The position numbers and the translations under genes are program-made. A stretch of 64,000 bases of DNA from Notospermus geniculatus (Eukaryota; Nemertea; Pilidiophora; Heteronemertea; Lineidae), in contig NMRB01000804.1 in assembly GCA_002633025.1 (NCBI GenBank), positions 1 to 64,000 of the forward strand, written 5' to 3'. Of this stretch, positions 1 to 9,336 are shown one piece after another (the stretch's first letter is position 1; the number at the start of each line of letters is the position of its first letter). Under the pieces are notes generated by a model. That model saw nothing but the letters and a program-made list of their open reading frames with translations. It made no database searches and had not been told where the DNA came from.

Positions 1-84
1 AGAGAAACAGCGAGTCCGTTTCTCAATTTTATTGTGTTCCGAACAATGGGAATCACACAGAAAAATGGCCCCACCAAAAAACGT

Positions 85-262
85 TGCACCGGTGTAATAT
101 TTATCATTGCCCCCCTAACAGGAATGCCCGGGGAGGCAATAAAAAACGGGACTTAGTCTATTTTTCATTGCCCCCCGGGCAATGAAGAACAGAAATTTGT
201 GATTATGAATGCCCGGTCGGGCAATAAGATGGGGAGGCATTCTGAGTCATTACACCGGCCTG
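85..262. repeat. Family N-like inverted-repeat element
   Basis: The segment starts with CCGGTGTAATATTTATCATT near 90 and ends with ATTACACCGG at 250-259, so its ends are inverted copies. Inside, GGGCAATGA and TGCCCGG motifs repeat in both orientations. The start resembles the family N element at about 7,912 and, inverted, those at 54,385 and 60,645. No coding potential is apparent. It is probably a non-autonomous DNA transposon or hairpin-rich remnant. Confidence 0.5.
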
Positions 263-432
263 AGGTGGAAAATAGTACCGTACTCAGGCTCCAGGTGACA
301 CTCGACTACCGCGTGGAGTGTGGCTTCCCGAGATCAATACAACGTACTGAAAGTAATCCCGCGGAACCATAGTGGGAGAAATAACGACGCAAATTTGTCA
401 CCAAGCTCGTTCTAGGATTCCACGCACGTATT

Positions 433-1280
433 AGAACACACTGCGAGGGCGAGCGACAAATTCCTGCGGACGAGGTAGATATCATTACTGTAATGGCTGG
501 AGATGGCCAGGCTGTCATTCCTCACAGTGAATTCAGGAAGCCAACACATACGACAAATTGACACAACTGCTGCTCTGAACACGTGGTGAAATTGGTAAGG
601 TGGAAAATATCTCGTCATTTTTGTGGAGACACATTTTTTCTCTGTTTCTTTGGATTATTTTCCGTTGTGAATGTGTCCGGTAGCGAGATGGTTGGCGGAT
701 CTAGACGGCCTGGACCGAGCCGCTTGAACACGTGTTACCAACCCAGGGTTACCAACGTTCTGTGTAGAGGAATTCATTCGAATCTGTGGGATTTTTCTAT
801 TTTTTTTAACGGAATATTGTTGTACAAAACCTGGCCTTCCCCCGCATTACGTATTCGTCAAATATCTATCGAGAGGACTAGAAGCATGATGGGAGCGTGA
901 CGCACTCCTCCAAGCGAGAATTTCTGGTGTAGGCTCTCAATGGGCAATTCACCATTGTGGTTTCCTAGCTTACGCCTTCACCATCGACACACAAAAAACT
1001 ACCCATATAGCTTTCTACGGCTGAGATGCCCATAGAGAGCCAACTCGCGCCAGAAACCTCCCGTGGAGTGGCACTATAATTTTTGATCTCCTCTTCGCTG
1101 TTTCGCGTACCATGGTCCATGTTTACGTCACTGTCAGCGTTTTTGGCACGTCGCCCCGTTCTCCTCGGCGTTCTTTGCGGCCGTTCTGTAGGCCACCTTC
1201 CATTCCGTACTTTATTGATTCATTCTAGACTCTCTTGTTTTGGTGATGAATAATTCTCTGCTCGTTTGTTTTGTGTTGGA
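433..1280. repeat. Tandem duplication 1, first copy
   Basis: An approximately 849-bp block beginning AGAACACACTGCGAGGGCG is repeated directly at 1,282-2,131 with scattered substitutions and small indels. The end of copy 1 (TGTTTTGTGTTGGAT) runs straight into the start of copy 2 with no ambiguous base, as in a genuine tandem duplication. It contains family D at about 905-1,072. ORFs here (583-900, 412-618 minus) are short and poorly preserved between copies, so I do not call a gene. Confidence 0.9.
905..1072. repeat. MITE-like family D, copy 1
   Basis: The arms are inverted: GGCTCTCAATGGGC (932-945) and GCCCATAGAGAGCC (1,028-1,041), with TTTCTGG and CCAGAAA outside them. The second duplicate carries the same structure at about 1,754-1,921. 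Related copies lie near 53,431 and 59,691. Confidence 0.6.
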
Positions 1281-1281
1281 T

Positions 1282-2131
1282 AGAACACACTGCGAGGGCG
1301 AGCGACAAATTCCTGCGGACGAGGTAGATATCATTACTGTAATGGCTGGAGATGGCCAGGCTGTCATTCCTCGCAGTGAAGTCAGGAAGCCAACACATAC
1401 GACAAATTGACACAACTGCTGCTCTGAACACGTGGTGAAATTGGTAAGGTGGAAAATATCTCGTCATTTTTGTGGAGACACATTTTTTCTCTGTTTCTTA
1501 GGATTATTTTCTGTTGTAAATGTGTCCGGTAGCGAGATGGTTCGCGGATCTAGACGGCCTGGACCGAGCCGCTTGAACACGTGTTACCAACCCCGGGTTA
1601 CCAACGTTCTGTGTAGAGGAATTCATTCGAATCTGTGGGATTTTTGTAGTGTTTTTTTCACGGAATGTTGTACAAAACCTGGCCTTCCCCCGCGTTAAGT
1701 ATTCGTCAAATATCTATCGAGAGGACTAGAAGCATGATGGGAGCGTGAAGCACTCCTCCAAGTGAGAGTTTCTGGTGTCGGCTCTCAATGGGCAATTCAC
1801 CATATGTGGTTTCCTAGCTTACGCCTTCACCATCGACACAAAAAAACTACCCATAGTTTTCTACGGCTGCGATGCCCATAGAGAGCCAACTTGCGCCGAA
1901 AACCTCTCACGTGGAGTGGCACCATACCGGTAATTGGTGATCTCCTCTTTGCCGTTTCGCCTACCATGGTCCATGTTTACGTCACTGTCAGCGTTTTTGG
2001 CACGTCGCCCCGTTCCTCGGCGTTCTTTGCGGCCGTTCTGTAGGCCACCCTCCATTCCGTACTTTATTGATTCATTCTAGACTCTTTTGTTTTGGTGATG
2101 AATAATTCTCTTCTCGTTTGTTTTGTGTTGG
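1282..2131. repeat. Tandem duplication 1, second copy
   Basis: This is the direct repeat of 433-1,280. It ends at TTTTGTGTTGGA, after which the sequence diverges (ACTACATCC). Differences from copy 1 include single-base substitutions and indels in T and A runs. The plus ORF is shortened (1,432-1,698 against 583-900), which argues against selection on a protein. Confidence 0.9.
1754..1921. repeat. MITE-like family D, copy 2
   Basis: This is the counterpart of 905-1,072 in the second tandem copy. Both inverted arms are retained (GGCTCTCAATGGGC and GCCCATAGAGAGCC). Confidence 0.6.
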
Positions 2132-2224
2132 AACTACATCCTGGACAGAATCCCGAGGTTATGAGTTTCGGGGGGGGGGTCGGTGTCGGTGGTGGCGGAG
2201 GTGGTGTTTGTATTTGATTTTCCG

Positions 2225-2482
2225 TCAGGGCCGAAGCCAAAGCATTGGGCCTGGTAAGTACGGAAGAGGCCATCTCAAGCTACTCATGTTCCTCACTTGG
2301 ATGGGGTCTTTTACTTGTCCTTGCAAAGGCACAGGGTACAAGACACCACGACTTCATGTCCCATGCGACAGATGTTAAGAGCCAGGGATGGTTAATTCCA
2401 TATGACCCAGGCTGGATTCGAATCCGGGACCTTCCGCGCTTGCTGAGCGGACGTGATAACCACTCGGCTACCAGGGCTCCCC
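2225..2482 (-). mobile_element. tRNA-derived SINE
   Basis: On the minus strand a tRNA-like head shows an A-box-like TGGTAGCCGAGTGGTTA and a perfect B-box-like GGATTCGAATCC (plus strand 2,413-2,424). The loop bases and stems do not make a sound tRNA. An unrelated body of about 170 bp follows and ends near GGCCCAATGCTTTGGC. It is flanked on both sides by G-rich GGT repeats. Transcription by RNA polymerase III from the internal promoter is the known mode for such elements. Confidence 0.65.
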
Positions 2483-2483
2483 C

Positions 2484-2553
2484 TGGTGGCGGCGGCGGTG
2501 GTGGTGGTGGTGGTGGAGGTGGAGGTAACCATGGCGGCGACGGTGGTGGTTGA
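2484..2553. repeat. GGT/GGC microsatellite
   Basis: Imperfect runs of GGT and GGC triplets abut the SINE. A related G-rich stretch (about 2,168-2,210) lies on its other side. Glycine or threonine runs in ORFs here are products of the repeat. Confidence 0.85.
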
Positions 2554-2690
2554 CGGGACCCTCTCTAAAATAGCCCTATAAAGAAGAAGAGGCCAAGGCA
2601 ACCTGTAGGCCTACTCCCTTATCAAAAGACGTACAAAATCGAATATAGCTAGAAAGGAGCGCGTACAGGCGTTTATTAAATTCCGCTTCT

Positions 2691-2705
2691 GGGGGGGGGG
2701 GGGGG
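2691..2705. repeat. Poly-G tract
   Basis: A run of about 15 G. Similar G runs occur at 17,480, 18,120, 20,270, 37,521, 41,221, 56,313 and 62,600, and several touch Ns, so run lengths are probably unreliable. Confidence 0.9.
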
Positions 2706-2964
2706 CTTACGCCGGAATTTCTGTCAAACCGCAACGTAGTGTAGTAAATAATCTCCTCCTGGAAAAAAATGCTGGATTCCGGTCCATACATGTCGCTATA
2801 GAGACGAATATCCAGCAGTAGAAAGTCCCCAGCACACACCGCATTATTCCCGTTCATATCTGACATGCCAAGTCACGTCCCCGTTGCCTAGGATAGATAT
2901 GAATTTAAAATTCGCTAATAACAGTGAATTTCGCTTGCCGTTGTTCTGTCAGCACGGGAACACC

Positions 2965-3236
2965 ATCCAATATTAATAAAGTGGTGCAATGGAAACACAG
3001 GCGCCTGTCACCTCTGCGGGTCCTGGCTCGATTCCCGGTCGGACCCACGATTCCTCATGCGATTACTGACAGAGACGGCGACTCTCGTTGACGACGCACG
3101 TTTTCCCGGGCATCCGGTTTCCTCCTGCTGTAGAATAATGATATGACATTCTGGCCCACCTTCGGTGCTGGTTCCGCGTTTTACATTGCTCCACCTAACA
3201 ATCGAGTTCCCGCGAGGTTTCACGAGTTTTAAGGAT
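2965..3236 (+). mobile_element. tRNA-derived SINE
   Basis: AGTGGTGCAATGGAAACACA resembles an A box and GGCTCGATTCCC a B box at the proper spacing. The body contains GGCATCCGGTTTCCTCCTGC, the motif shared (as its inverse) with the SINE at 3,912-4,095. The tRNA part cannot form a convincing cloverleaf, so this is a SINE, not a tRNA gene. Confidence 0.65.
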
Positions 3237-3738
3237 TCATGGGAATGGCAGAAGCGAAATTGCTGGAGTTCAAGTTCACGTTGTTTATTACGCTCTAACT
3301 ACAAAGGAAAAACATACAATGTAGAAGACTTTTGAAACAATAAGTAAATTCAGAGCGCACGGACGAGTGGCGCAACCTAGCGGCGATGTGTCGAAAATGA
3401 AAATGTAGTTTTCGGCGCTCAACCCTCTATCATAACTCTATGACGTTCTACTCCGCATGATGTCCACCAAAATCGACCGCGAGCCTGATATATGGGAAGG
3501 CACCCCCTGATTTAGTCACGAGTCATGCCTGGTCACCATCATCGCCCATGTCTTCCATCAATGTACATGTATGATACTATGAACACGATCCTGTAATTGG
3601 TTACGCATCCTGGCCAAACCACGCAGGATCGTTAAATACTTGTCGTCTTCTAAAATGAGCAAGGACGCATGATGCTGCCTAACGTCCAAATATCGACGGA
3701 CATTTTTTAGCTCCGGAGAGTCAATATTTGGTTAATGA

Positions 3739-3911
3739 GAGACTTTCCTGCCGTTAGAGGTCGCCTCTTAGCGTCCTAGGGTTGCCACACCACGACGTCA
3801 TCCGTAATTACGGATGACGTCGTGGCGTGGCTTCTTCTCTGTGACGTCAAATTTCATGACGTCCTAGGTCTGCTAACAGGCGGTGGCGGCCTCTAACGAC
3901 AGGAAAGTCTC
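3739..3911. mobile_element. MITE-like family C, arm-deleted copy
   Basis: Terminal inverted repeats are GAGACTTTCCTGCCGTTAGA and the mirror ending CAGGAAAGTCTC. The centre is a palindrome around TCCGTAATTACGGA (3,790-3,825). The right arm lacks the CAACCCTAGG segment present in copy 2, so the palindrome is truncated on that side. Other copies are at 4,859 and 22,225. Confidence 0.8.
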
Positions 3912-4095
3912 CCCCTGAATTTAAGCAGGAGAAAACCGGAATACCCGGCGGAGATCGACCTGCGCTGTCAAAAAGAGTCGTCCTCTCTATCACATGAAGA
4001 GTGGCTCCGACTGGCGATCGAATCCGGAACCTCAGAAGTGGCAGGCGTCGCCGATGTTTCCATTTGCCCCACCCCACCGATGTCGTTGGAAAGCT
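3912..4095 (-). mobile_element. tRNA-derived SINE
   Basis: Minus strand: an A-box-like TGGGGCAAATGGAAAC and a B-box-like GGTTCCGGATTCGATCGC, followed by a body with GGTATTCCGGTTTTCTCC. It directly abuts the family C element. The same pair (MITE plus SINE) occurs in the second copy. Confidence 0.65.
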
Positions 4096-4858
4096 CTCAC
4101 TGAGCCCTTCCAAATGATACCTCTGACAGTGAAGCGTTAAGAGCAAATATACGAACAAACGGAACTCAACGGCAGTGTCGGAATAATTTCCCCCGTTTAC
4201 TACTGGTGAAAAAACAACGCGTATTGCATAAAACATGGATTTGTAGCCGGAATGAAGAGGCGTTTTTCGTACATATGCAATATGCATTCCAGACAAGATT
4301 ATTCTGATAAAAACGAAACATATTCTTTTGTTTCCATAGTCGCAGACGGCATCAGCATACCAGNTCATGGGAATGGCAGAAGCGAAATTGCTGGAGTTCA
4401 AGTTCACGTTGTTTATTACGCTCTAACTACAAAGGAAAAACATACAATGTAGAAGACTTTTGAAACAATAAGTAAATTCAGAGCGCACGGACGAGTGGCG
4501 CAACCTAGCGGCGATGTGTCGAAAATGAAAATGTAGTTTTCGGCGCTCAACCCTCTATCATAACTCTATGACGTTCTACTCCGCATGATGTCCACCAAAA
4601 TCGACCGCGAGCCTGATATATGGGAAGGCACCCCCTGATTTAGTCACGAGTCATGCCTGGTCACCATCATCGCCCATGTCTTCCATCAATGTATGATACT
4701 ATGAACACGATCCTGTAATTGGTTACGCATCCTGGCCAAACCACGCAGGATCGTTAAATACTTGTCGTCTTCTGAAATGAGCAAGGACGCATGATGCTGC
4801 CTAACGTCCAAATATCGACGGACATTTTTTAGCTCCAGAGTCAATATTTGGTTAATGA

Positions 4859-5046
4859 GAGACTTTCCTGCCGTTAGAGGTCGCCTCTTAGCGTCCTAGG
4901 GTTGCCACACCACGACGTCATCCGTAATTACGGATGACGTCGTGGTGTGGCAACCCTAGGCGTGGCTTCTTCTCTGTGACGTCAAATTTCATGACGTCCT
5001 AGGTCTGCTAACAGGCGGTGGCGGCCTCTAACGACAGGAAAGTCTC
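4859..5046. mobile_element. MITE-like family C, intact palindrome
   Basis: The ends match those of 3,739-3,911. The centre (4,895-4,960) is a perfect 66-bp palindrome with no spacer: it begins CCTAGGGTTGCC, turns at GTAATTAC, and ends GGCAACCCTAGG. Such perfect palindromes can extrude cruciforms and are prone to arm deletion, as copy 1 shows. Confidence 0.85.
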
Positions 5047-5225
5047 CCCCTGAATTTAAGCAGGAGAAAACCGGAATACCCGGCGGAGACCTGCGCTATC
5101 AGACAGTCGTCCTCTCTGTCACATGAAGAGTGGGTCCACCTGGGAATCGAATCCGGAACCTCAGAAGTGGCAGGCGCCGCCGATGTTTCCATTCGCCACA
5201 CCCCACCGATGTCGTTGGAAAGCTC
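5047..5225 (-). mobile_element. tRNA-derived SINE (second copy)
   Basis: This is the counterpart of the SINE at 3,912-4,095. On the minus strand the B-box-like GGTTCCGGATTCGATTCCC is closer to consensus than in copy 1. Confidence 0.65.
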
Positions 5226-5502
5226 TCACTGAGCCCTTCCAAATAATTACCTACATCATTGCCTCTGAGAGTGAATCGTGAGCAAATATAAGAACAAACG
5301 GAACTCAACGGCAGTGTCGGAATAATTTCCCCCGTTTACTACTGGTGAAAAAACAACGCGTATTGCATAAAACATGGATCTGTAGCCGGAATGAAGAGGC
5401 GTTTTTCGTACATATGCAATATGCATTCCAGACAAGATTATTCTGATAAAAACGAAACATATTCTTTTGTTTCCATAGTCGCAGACGGCATCAGCATACC
5501 AG

Positions 5503-5800
5503 CAGACGGAGGCGAGTTCGGATCTGGATCATAACAGAATGCTTCATTTTGTACCTTGGAGACGGCGGATCATAAATTTTAATTCTCGTTTGGGCCCGGC
5601 GACGCGAGAAGTTAGATCTTAGGCAGTGAGTTATGTATCCCAGGGTGCAATGCGTTATTATTACGTATTGTGGTAATATGTGTAGGCGTCGGTATAGGTA
5701 GGCCTATACGTCACGTTACGTTGAGAAGTACACAGGAACCTCTCTACTAAAGACATGAAAGACTGGAGAAACCAAGTGAAATTACGGTCACGCCGATCGC
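5503..5800. other. Unique stretch, nothing recognised
   Basis: Non-repetitive DNA between duplication 2 and the tandem array. It has no ORF of note. GTAGGTAGGCCTATACG is the only local motif. Confidence 0.4.
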
Positions 5801-5801
5801 A

Positions 5802-6156
5802 GGCGTTCTAATCGTCTCTAATAGAGCCACCAGTCCGTAGACACTCGAAATATCACCGTTACTCAACCCTTGGCGTTCCAACCGTCTCTAATAGAGCCAC
5901 CAGTCCGTAGACACTCGAAATATCACCAAATATCACCGTTACACAACCCTAGGCCTTCTAACCGTCTCTAATAAAGCCACCAGTCCGTAGACACTCGAAA
6001 TATCACCGTTACTCAACCCTATGCGTTCTAACCGTCTCTAATAGAGCCACCAGTCCGTAGACACTCGAGATATCACCAAATATCACCGTTACTCAACCCT
6101 ATGCGTTCTAACCGTCTCTAATAGAGCCACCAGTCCGTAGACACTCGAAATATCAA
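5802..6156. repeat. Minisatellite with alternating 70/80-bp units
   Basis: Five units are marked by GTCTCTAATAGAGCCACCAG at 5,814, 5,884, 5,964 (AATAAAG variant), 6,034 and 6,114. Spacing alternates 70, 80, 70, 80 because every second unit carries an extra AAATATCACC. This is a higher-order array with a 150-bp dimer. Confidence 0.95.
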
Positions 6157-6394
6157 CAAGGCGAAAGTGCTTCAAGTGCATCTGAAATCGAATGTTGATG
6201 GTTTTCCTGTTTGTCAATACTGTGTTCCTATCCGGGAGCAATTAATGGACAGCAAACATGGCCGACATGATTCTACACTTAGCAACGGTTAGCGCGGGAA
6301 AGCTAACCTCGATTGCACGAATTGATAATGCTAACCCGTGCCCAAGTCCTTGATCCTTGGCCTTATACTTTCTCGATAGAAAATGCTACCCGAA

Positions 6395-6589
6395 GACGTT
6401 TGTTAAGCTAACTATTGGTTCCACCAAAAATAGATAAGCGAACGAAAAACGTACAACTAAATTTTCCCCCAAAGCCCCGTTTTCTAAGCTCTGTATATGT
6501 ACAGCTCCATCCAAACGGGGTTTTTAGTTGTACATTTTTCGCTCTCTTATCTATTTTTGGTGGAACCAATGGCCAGCTTAGCAAACGTC
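6395..6589. mobile_element. Long-palindrome MITE, family F
   Basis: Nearly the whole element is an inverted repeat. The left end is GACGTTTGTTAAGCTAAC and the right end mirrors it as GCTTAGCAAACGTC. The next part, ATTGGTTCCACCAAAAATAG, is exactly inverted at 6,551-6,570. Pairing continues through GTACAACTAAA toward a short centre near TATATGTACAG. Opposed ORFs on both strands (6,408-6,671 minus, 6,415-6,618 plus) merely reflect the symmetry. Confidence 0.85.
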
Positions 6590-6846
6590 TATTAAAGCGG
6601 CCCTTACTCGACAGGTAATTAGCCTTACTGAACACTTCTCCAAGATACAGAATAACACAAAATTGACACACAAAATGATAATAAGCAAGAAGTCAATCTC
6701 CAGAATTCACAAATTTTCGACCCCAACACTTCTCCATGATAAACAAATGCAAGCCCTTATCCCTAACCATGTAGGCCTAACCCTCCCATGAAAGATGGTG
6801 CTAGCGATTCATTTTGACATGTCCAGGGAACATATTACACAGTTTT

Positions 6847-6973
6847 GTGTCGGACAGTCACGTGATCACAACCTAACCAATTAGATTTCAGGTTCAGTGT
6901 CGAGCGCTCACGTGACCACAGCACAACCAATCATATTTCAGGGTTTTTCTTCCGACACGACTAAAAGCCAATC
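6847..6973. promoter_or_regulatory. Paired E-box/CCAAT cluster
   Basis: A unit of about 50 bp occurs twice in tandem. Each unit has TCACGTGA (6,858 and 6,908) and a CCAAT box (6,877 and 6,927). A third CCAAT lies at 6,968. The cluster is bounded by inverted GTGTCGGA / TCCGACAC. It could be a promoter-proximal element for the exon-like segment just downstream, or part of an unrecognised transposon. Both readings are inference. Confidence 0.35.
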
Positions 6974-7045
6974 ATCGGCCGTTTTACGCCGATACAACAA
7001 TCGTTTCAGCAACCATTGATAACAAACTTCTATTCTTCTCCGCAG

Positions 7046-7135
7046 GTGAAGGTCCTTGACGCGGCAGATGGCCCTGGAGCGAGGGTTCTAGTAGCTCAAA
7101 CGATGTTTCCAAAGGAGAACTTCCAAAAGGACTAA
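7046..7135 (+). CDS. Possible 3' terminal exon (29 codons plus stop)
   Basis: A strong acceptor-like tract, CTTCTATTCTTCTCCGCAG, ends at 7,045. Only one of the three downstream frames is open; it begins VKVLDAADGPGA and ends with NFQKD and a TAA stop at 7,133-7,135. The composition looks protein-like, but thirty open codons can arise by chance. I see no matching upstream exon or canonical AATAAA nearby, and I do not recognise the protein. Treat it as a candidate last exon only. Confidence 0.25.
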   Translation: MKVLDAADGPGARVLVAQTMFPKENFQKD

Positions 7136-7139
7136 TTTT

Positions 7140-7900
7140 ACAGCATTTGATTGGCTAAACTCGATAAAATCCGTTGTTGTCGTCGGTTGACGTAGGGATG
7201 GGTTAAAAGAGGGAACGCTCGGTGGAACGGAGTTGATGAGAAGGGTCGTCCGGATTTTAAAATAGTGCGGATTTTAAGGGCCCTCGATGCGGGATGCTGA
7301 ATCTTAAGGAATGGAGGGAACCTCGTTCCCGGGATGAGATGGGAAGGAGATAAACCATTTGAAATTTACCCATAAGTCAGAGCGGGTCAGAGCAATAAGT
7401 GGAAATGTGAAACGGAACTGAATTTATTTATTCTTAAATACGAATCGGCGGCTTATATCTTTGGAATACTTCCGGGTTTGTATAAAACATGGATTGGGAG
7501 CAGTACCTGGAAAACGATGTTCATTTCATGGGAAACCATTAATTGTTGAATTCAGGATGTAAACATCACGTGACCTATTTTATGCTGGAGCAGACGACCT
7601 GGAATGAGCATGTCGGCATGGAGTCATGTTAGGACATTGATTCGTAGTGAACGATTCGGCTCGATACAAGGATTATACTAAAATACGGATCCTGTGATTA
7701 GTTATCTGTGAATCGGCGGCTACAAACTTTGGATATATTCCCGGGATATTATAAAACATGGATCGCGGGCGGACACCCGAGAGCATCCCGCTCCGAGAGA
7801 AGCTGGGGTCGCAGACCTCCCTGGGGAGCGGCGGAACAAAGGCACTGCTGATACAAAAGGTAGGCCATCTTTATTTCGAAATCTGTCTTCCGTTTCAGGA
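7140..7900. other. Mostly unique stretch with a duplicated ~65-bp segment
   Basis: Two related segments (near 7,436-7,500 and 7,700-7,765) share GAATCGGCGGCT, CTTTGGA and TATAAAACATGGAT. AACCTCGTTCCC near 7,321 recalls the hairpin at 56,226. No gene is recognised, and ORF 7,758-7,964 is unsupported. Confidence 0.4.
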
Positions 7901-7904
7901 GCAC

Positions 7905-8175
7905 TGGTGGCCTGTAATATTTTTCACTGCCCCCCGTTTGCCAACGCCCCCAACGAAAGATTGACGGAATAAGGTGCGACCAAACTCCTCACAGCGCCAC
8001 CTATCTCCATTCTTCCGATATAGTGGAACCCTCATAAAATGCGGAACGGAACTTACGGCAATTGGAACGAGATTGAGGTGCGACGTGACAATGGTGGAGG
8101 AACTGATCAACATGTCTCTCTGTTTCTGAGTGTCCGCTACACAATAAAGCGGGCACTGTCATACGGGAGGCTTTC
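7905..8175. mobile_element. Family N element with nested insertion
   Basis: The outer parts match, in inverse orientation, 54,290-54,470 and 60,550-60,720 (TTTTTCACTGCCCCC, then GACAATGG, then CTGTTTCTGAGTGTCCGC). Relative to those copies, bases 7,981-8,075 are extra and are flanked by the 9-bp direct repeat AGGTGCGAC (7,972-7,980 and 8,076-8,084). This looks like a small transposon inside a transposon. Confidence 0.7.
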
Positions 8176-8235
8176 TCAGTCATTACATCGTGGCGGCTCT
8201 TTAAGACAGTGGTGCCACCTTTTGACAAAGCTTCA

Positions 8236-8345
8236 CGACGGCCTCACCACTCGGGGTCTACCGCGCATACACGAAGAGCGGCGCCGACAGAGAATCAAAC
8301 CCGGAAACTCAGAGGTGACGGGCGCCAATGTGTCACTGCACCACT
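8236..8345 (-). mobile_element. tRNA-derived SINE fragment
   Basis: Minus strand: AGTGGTGCAGTGACACATTGG (A-box region) and GAGTTTCCGGGTTTGATTC (B-box region). They belong to the SINE type at 2,965 and 3,912. It ends in a CATGTA microsatellite. Confidence 0.55.
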
Positions 8346-8352
8346 CTGACAG

Positions 8353-8385
8353 CCATGTACATGTACATGTACATGTATATGTATA
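8353..8385. repeat. (CATGTA)n microsatellite
   Basis: Alternating ACATGTACATGTA-type repeat, also found dispersed elsewhere in the window in short form. Confidence 0.9.
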
Positions 8386-8628
8386 ACAGATACAACATTC
8401 TGATTGGTCCTCGTACATCATCAAGCCAGGGTATTGGAAAGTCATTAACTGGTTGGGGGAAGGCACTTATCGGACTCCAATACCATATCAAGTGATATCT
8501 TAATGACGGAGGGAGGTAGTCTTAAATTACCAATACTAGCATTCAGTTCCTGTTATTGATAACCCGCACTGCGCATACACACAAGTTACCATGCCTCGCG
8601 TCCGTAGGCAAATATGGAACCCGGTACC

Positions 8629-8784
8629 TTTTTTATGCCAGCAGGGCGGCGCTGCGACCGAAGACGTCAAAACAGAGCGAAGCATGCATAGTGACTCGTC
8701 ACGACGTCCTTGACGCAGTGCAACAGAGATGAAACGACAAAAAGAGGCACCACCGCTCACAGCGCCTCACAGTGGCGGTAGTTT
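8629..8784 (+). mobile_element. MITE-like family A, copy A1
   Basis: It starts GGGCGGCGCTGCGA, has the conserved core GACGTCCTTGACGCAGTGCA, and ends CCGCTCACAGCGCCTCACAG. Sub-terminal parts are inverted copies of each other, as in all family A members. The left arm lacks the GCGGTTGTAC piece. Confidence 0.75.
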
Positions 8785-9012
8785 GGCAGGTTCCTCATTG
8801 GCACAATTTCCATGCACACCAGGCCCTCGACGTCCTTGACGCAGTGCAGCAAGGACGAAAAAGGAGGTACCACCGCTCACAGCGCCTCATAGTGGTGGTA
8901 GTTTGGCAGGTTCCTCATTGGCACAATTTCCATGCACACCAGGCCCTCGACGTCATTGACGCAGTGCAGCAAGGACGCAAGGACGAAAAAGGAGTCACCA
9001 CCGCTCACAGCG
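8761..9012 (+). repeat. 120-bp tandem amplification of a family A end
   Basis: Two exact-length 120-bp units (8,761-8,880 and 8,881-9,000 onward) run from AGCGCCTCACAGTGG through GCACAATTTCCATGC to the family A core and back to CCACCGCTCAC. The second unit has a 10-bp internal duplication (AGGACGCA). It spans the family A 3' end plus flank. ORF 8,772-9,017 is produced by the repeat. Confidence 0.9.
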
Positions 9013-9336
9013 CCTAACAGTGGCGGTAGTTCTGGACGTACATGTACCTCAGCAGCAAATGAAGTCAGATATGTTTGGGACACCCTGTATAGATTATCAA
9101 TATGGTCAATATTAGTCGTCAGACAGCTATAAGTACGTTAGCTGGTCGTTCTAGGGGCAGTCATATTAACAGAGATATTGACTCAGTGCTGGCTCGTCAA
9201 CACTCGGGTAATCAAGATACGACTCAGCAGACGATACGATACGAATCCGTGAAGCGCCGGAAAAACACGAAGAACGGCGGGTAAAGATGGCGGCGGATGT
9301 GGTATTTGGTCTGCAGTGTATCCTTCCCGTACGAGC

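Larger units (their letters stand above)
3237..4363. repeat. Duplication 2, first copy
   Basis: The block begins TCATGGGAATGGCAGAAGCG and ends CATCAGCATACCAG. It is repeated at 4,365-5,502 with a lone N (4,364) between the copies. It contains the family C palindrome element and an adjacent SINE. Compared with copy 2 it has lost one arm segment of the palindrome and has extra short insertions (for example near 3,566). Confidence 0.92.
4365..5502. repeat. Duplication 2, second copy
   Basis: This is the direct repeat of 3,237-4,363, starting one base after the N at 4,364 and ending CATCAGCATACCAG, after which new sequence begins (CAGACGGAGG). Exact placement of the N at the junction suggests that two allelic contigs were joined. 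Confidence 0.92.

Noticed and set aside
2392-2480. tRNA gene (minus) with good B box
   Set aside because: Stems do not close, the anticodon loop lacks T33, and a SINE body follows; treated as a SINE.
3847-4407. 186-codon minus ORF crossing an N
   Set aside because: Spans a MITE, a SINE and an unknown base; frame not kept in the second copy.
5802-6156. CRISPR-like array
   Set aside because: Units repeat over their full length with no unique spacers; it is a minisatellite in eukaryotic DNA.
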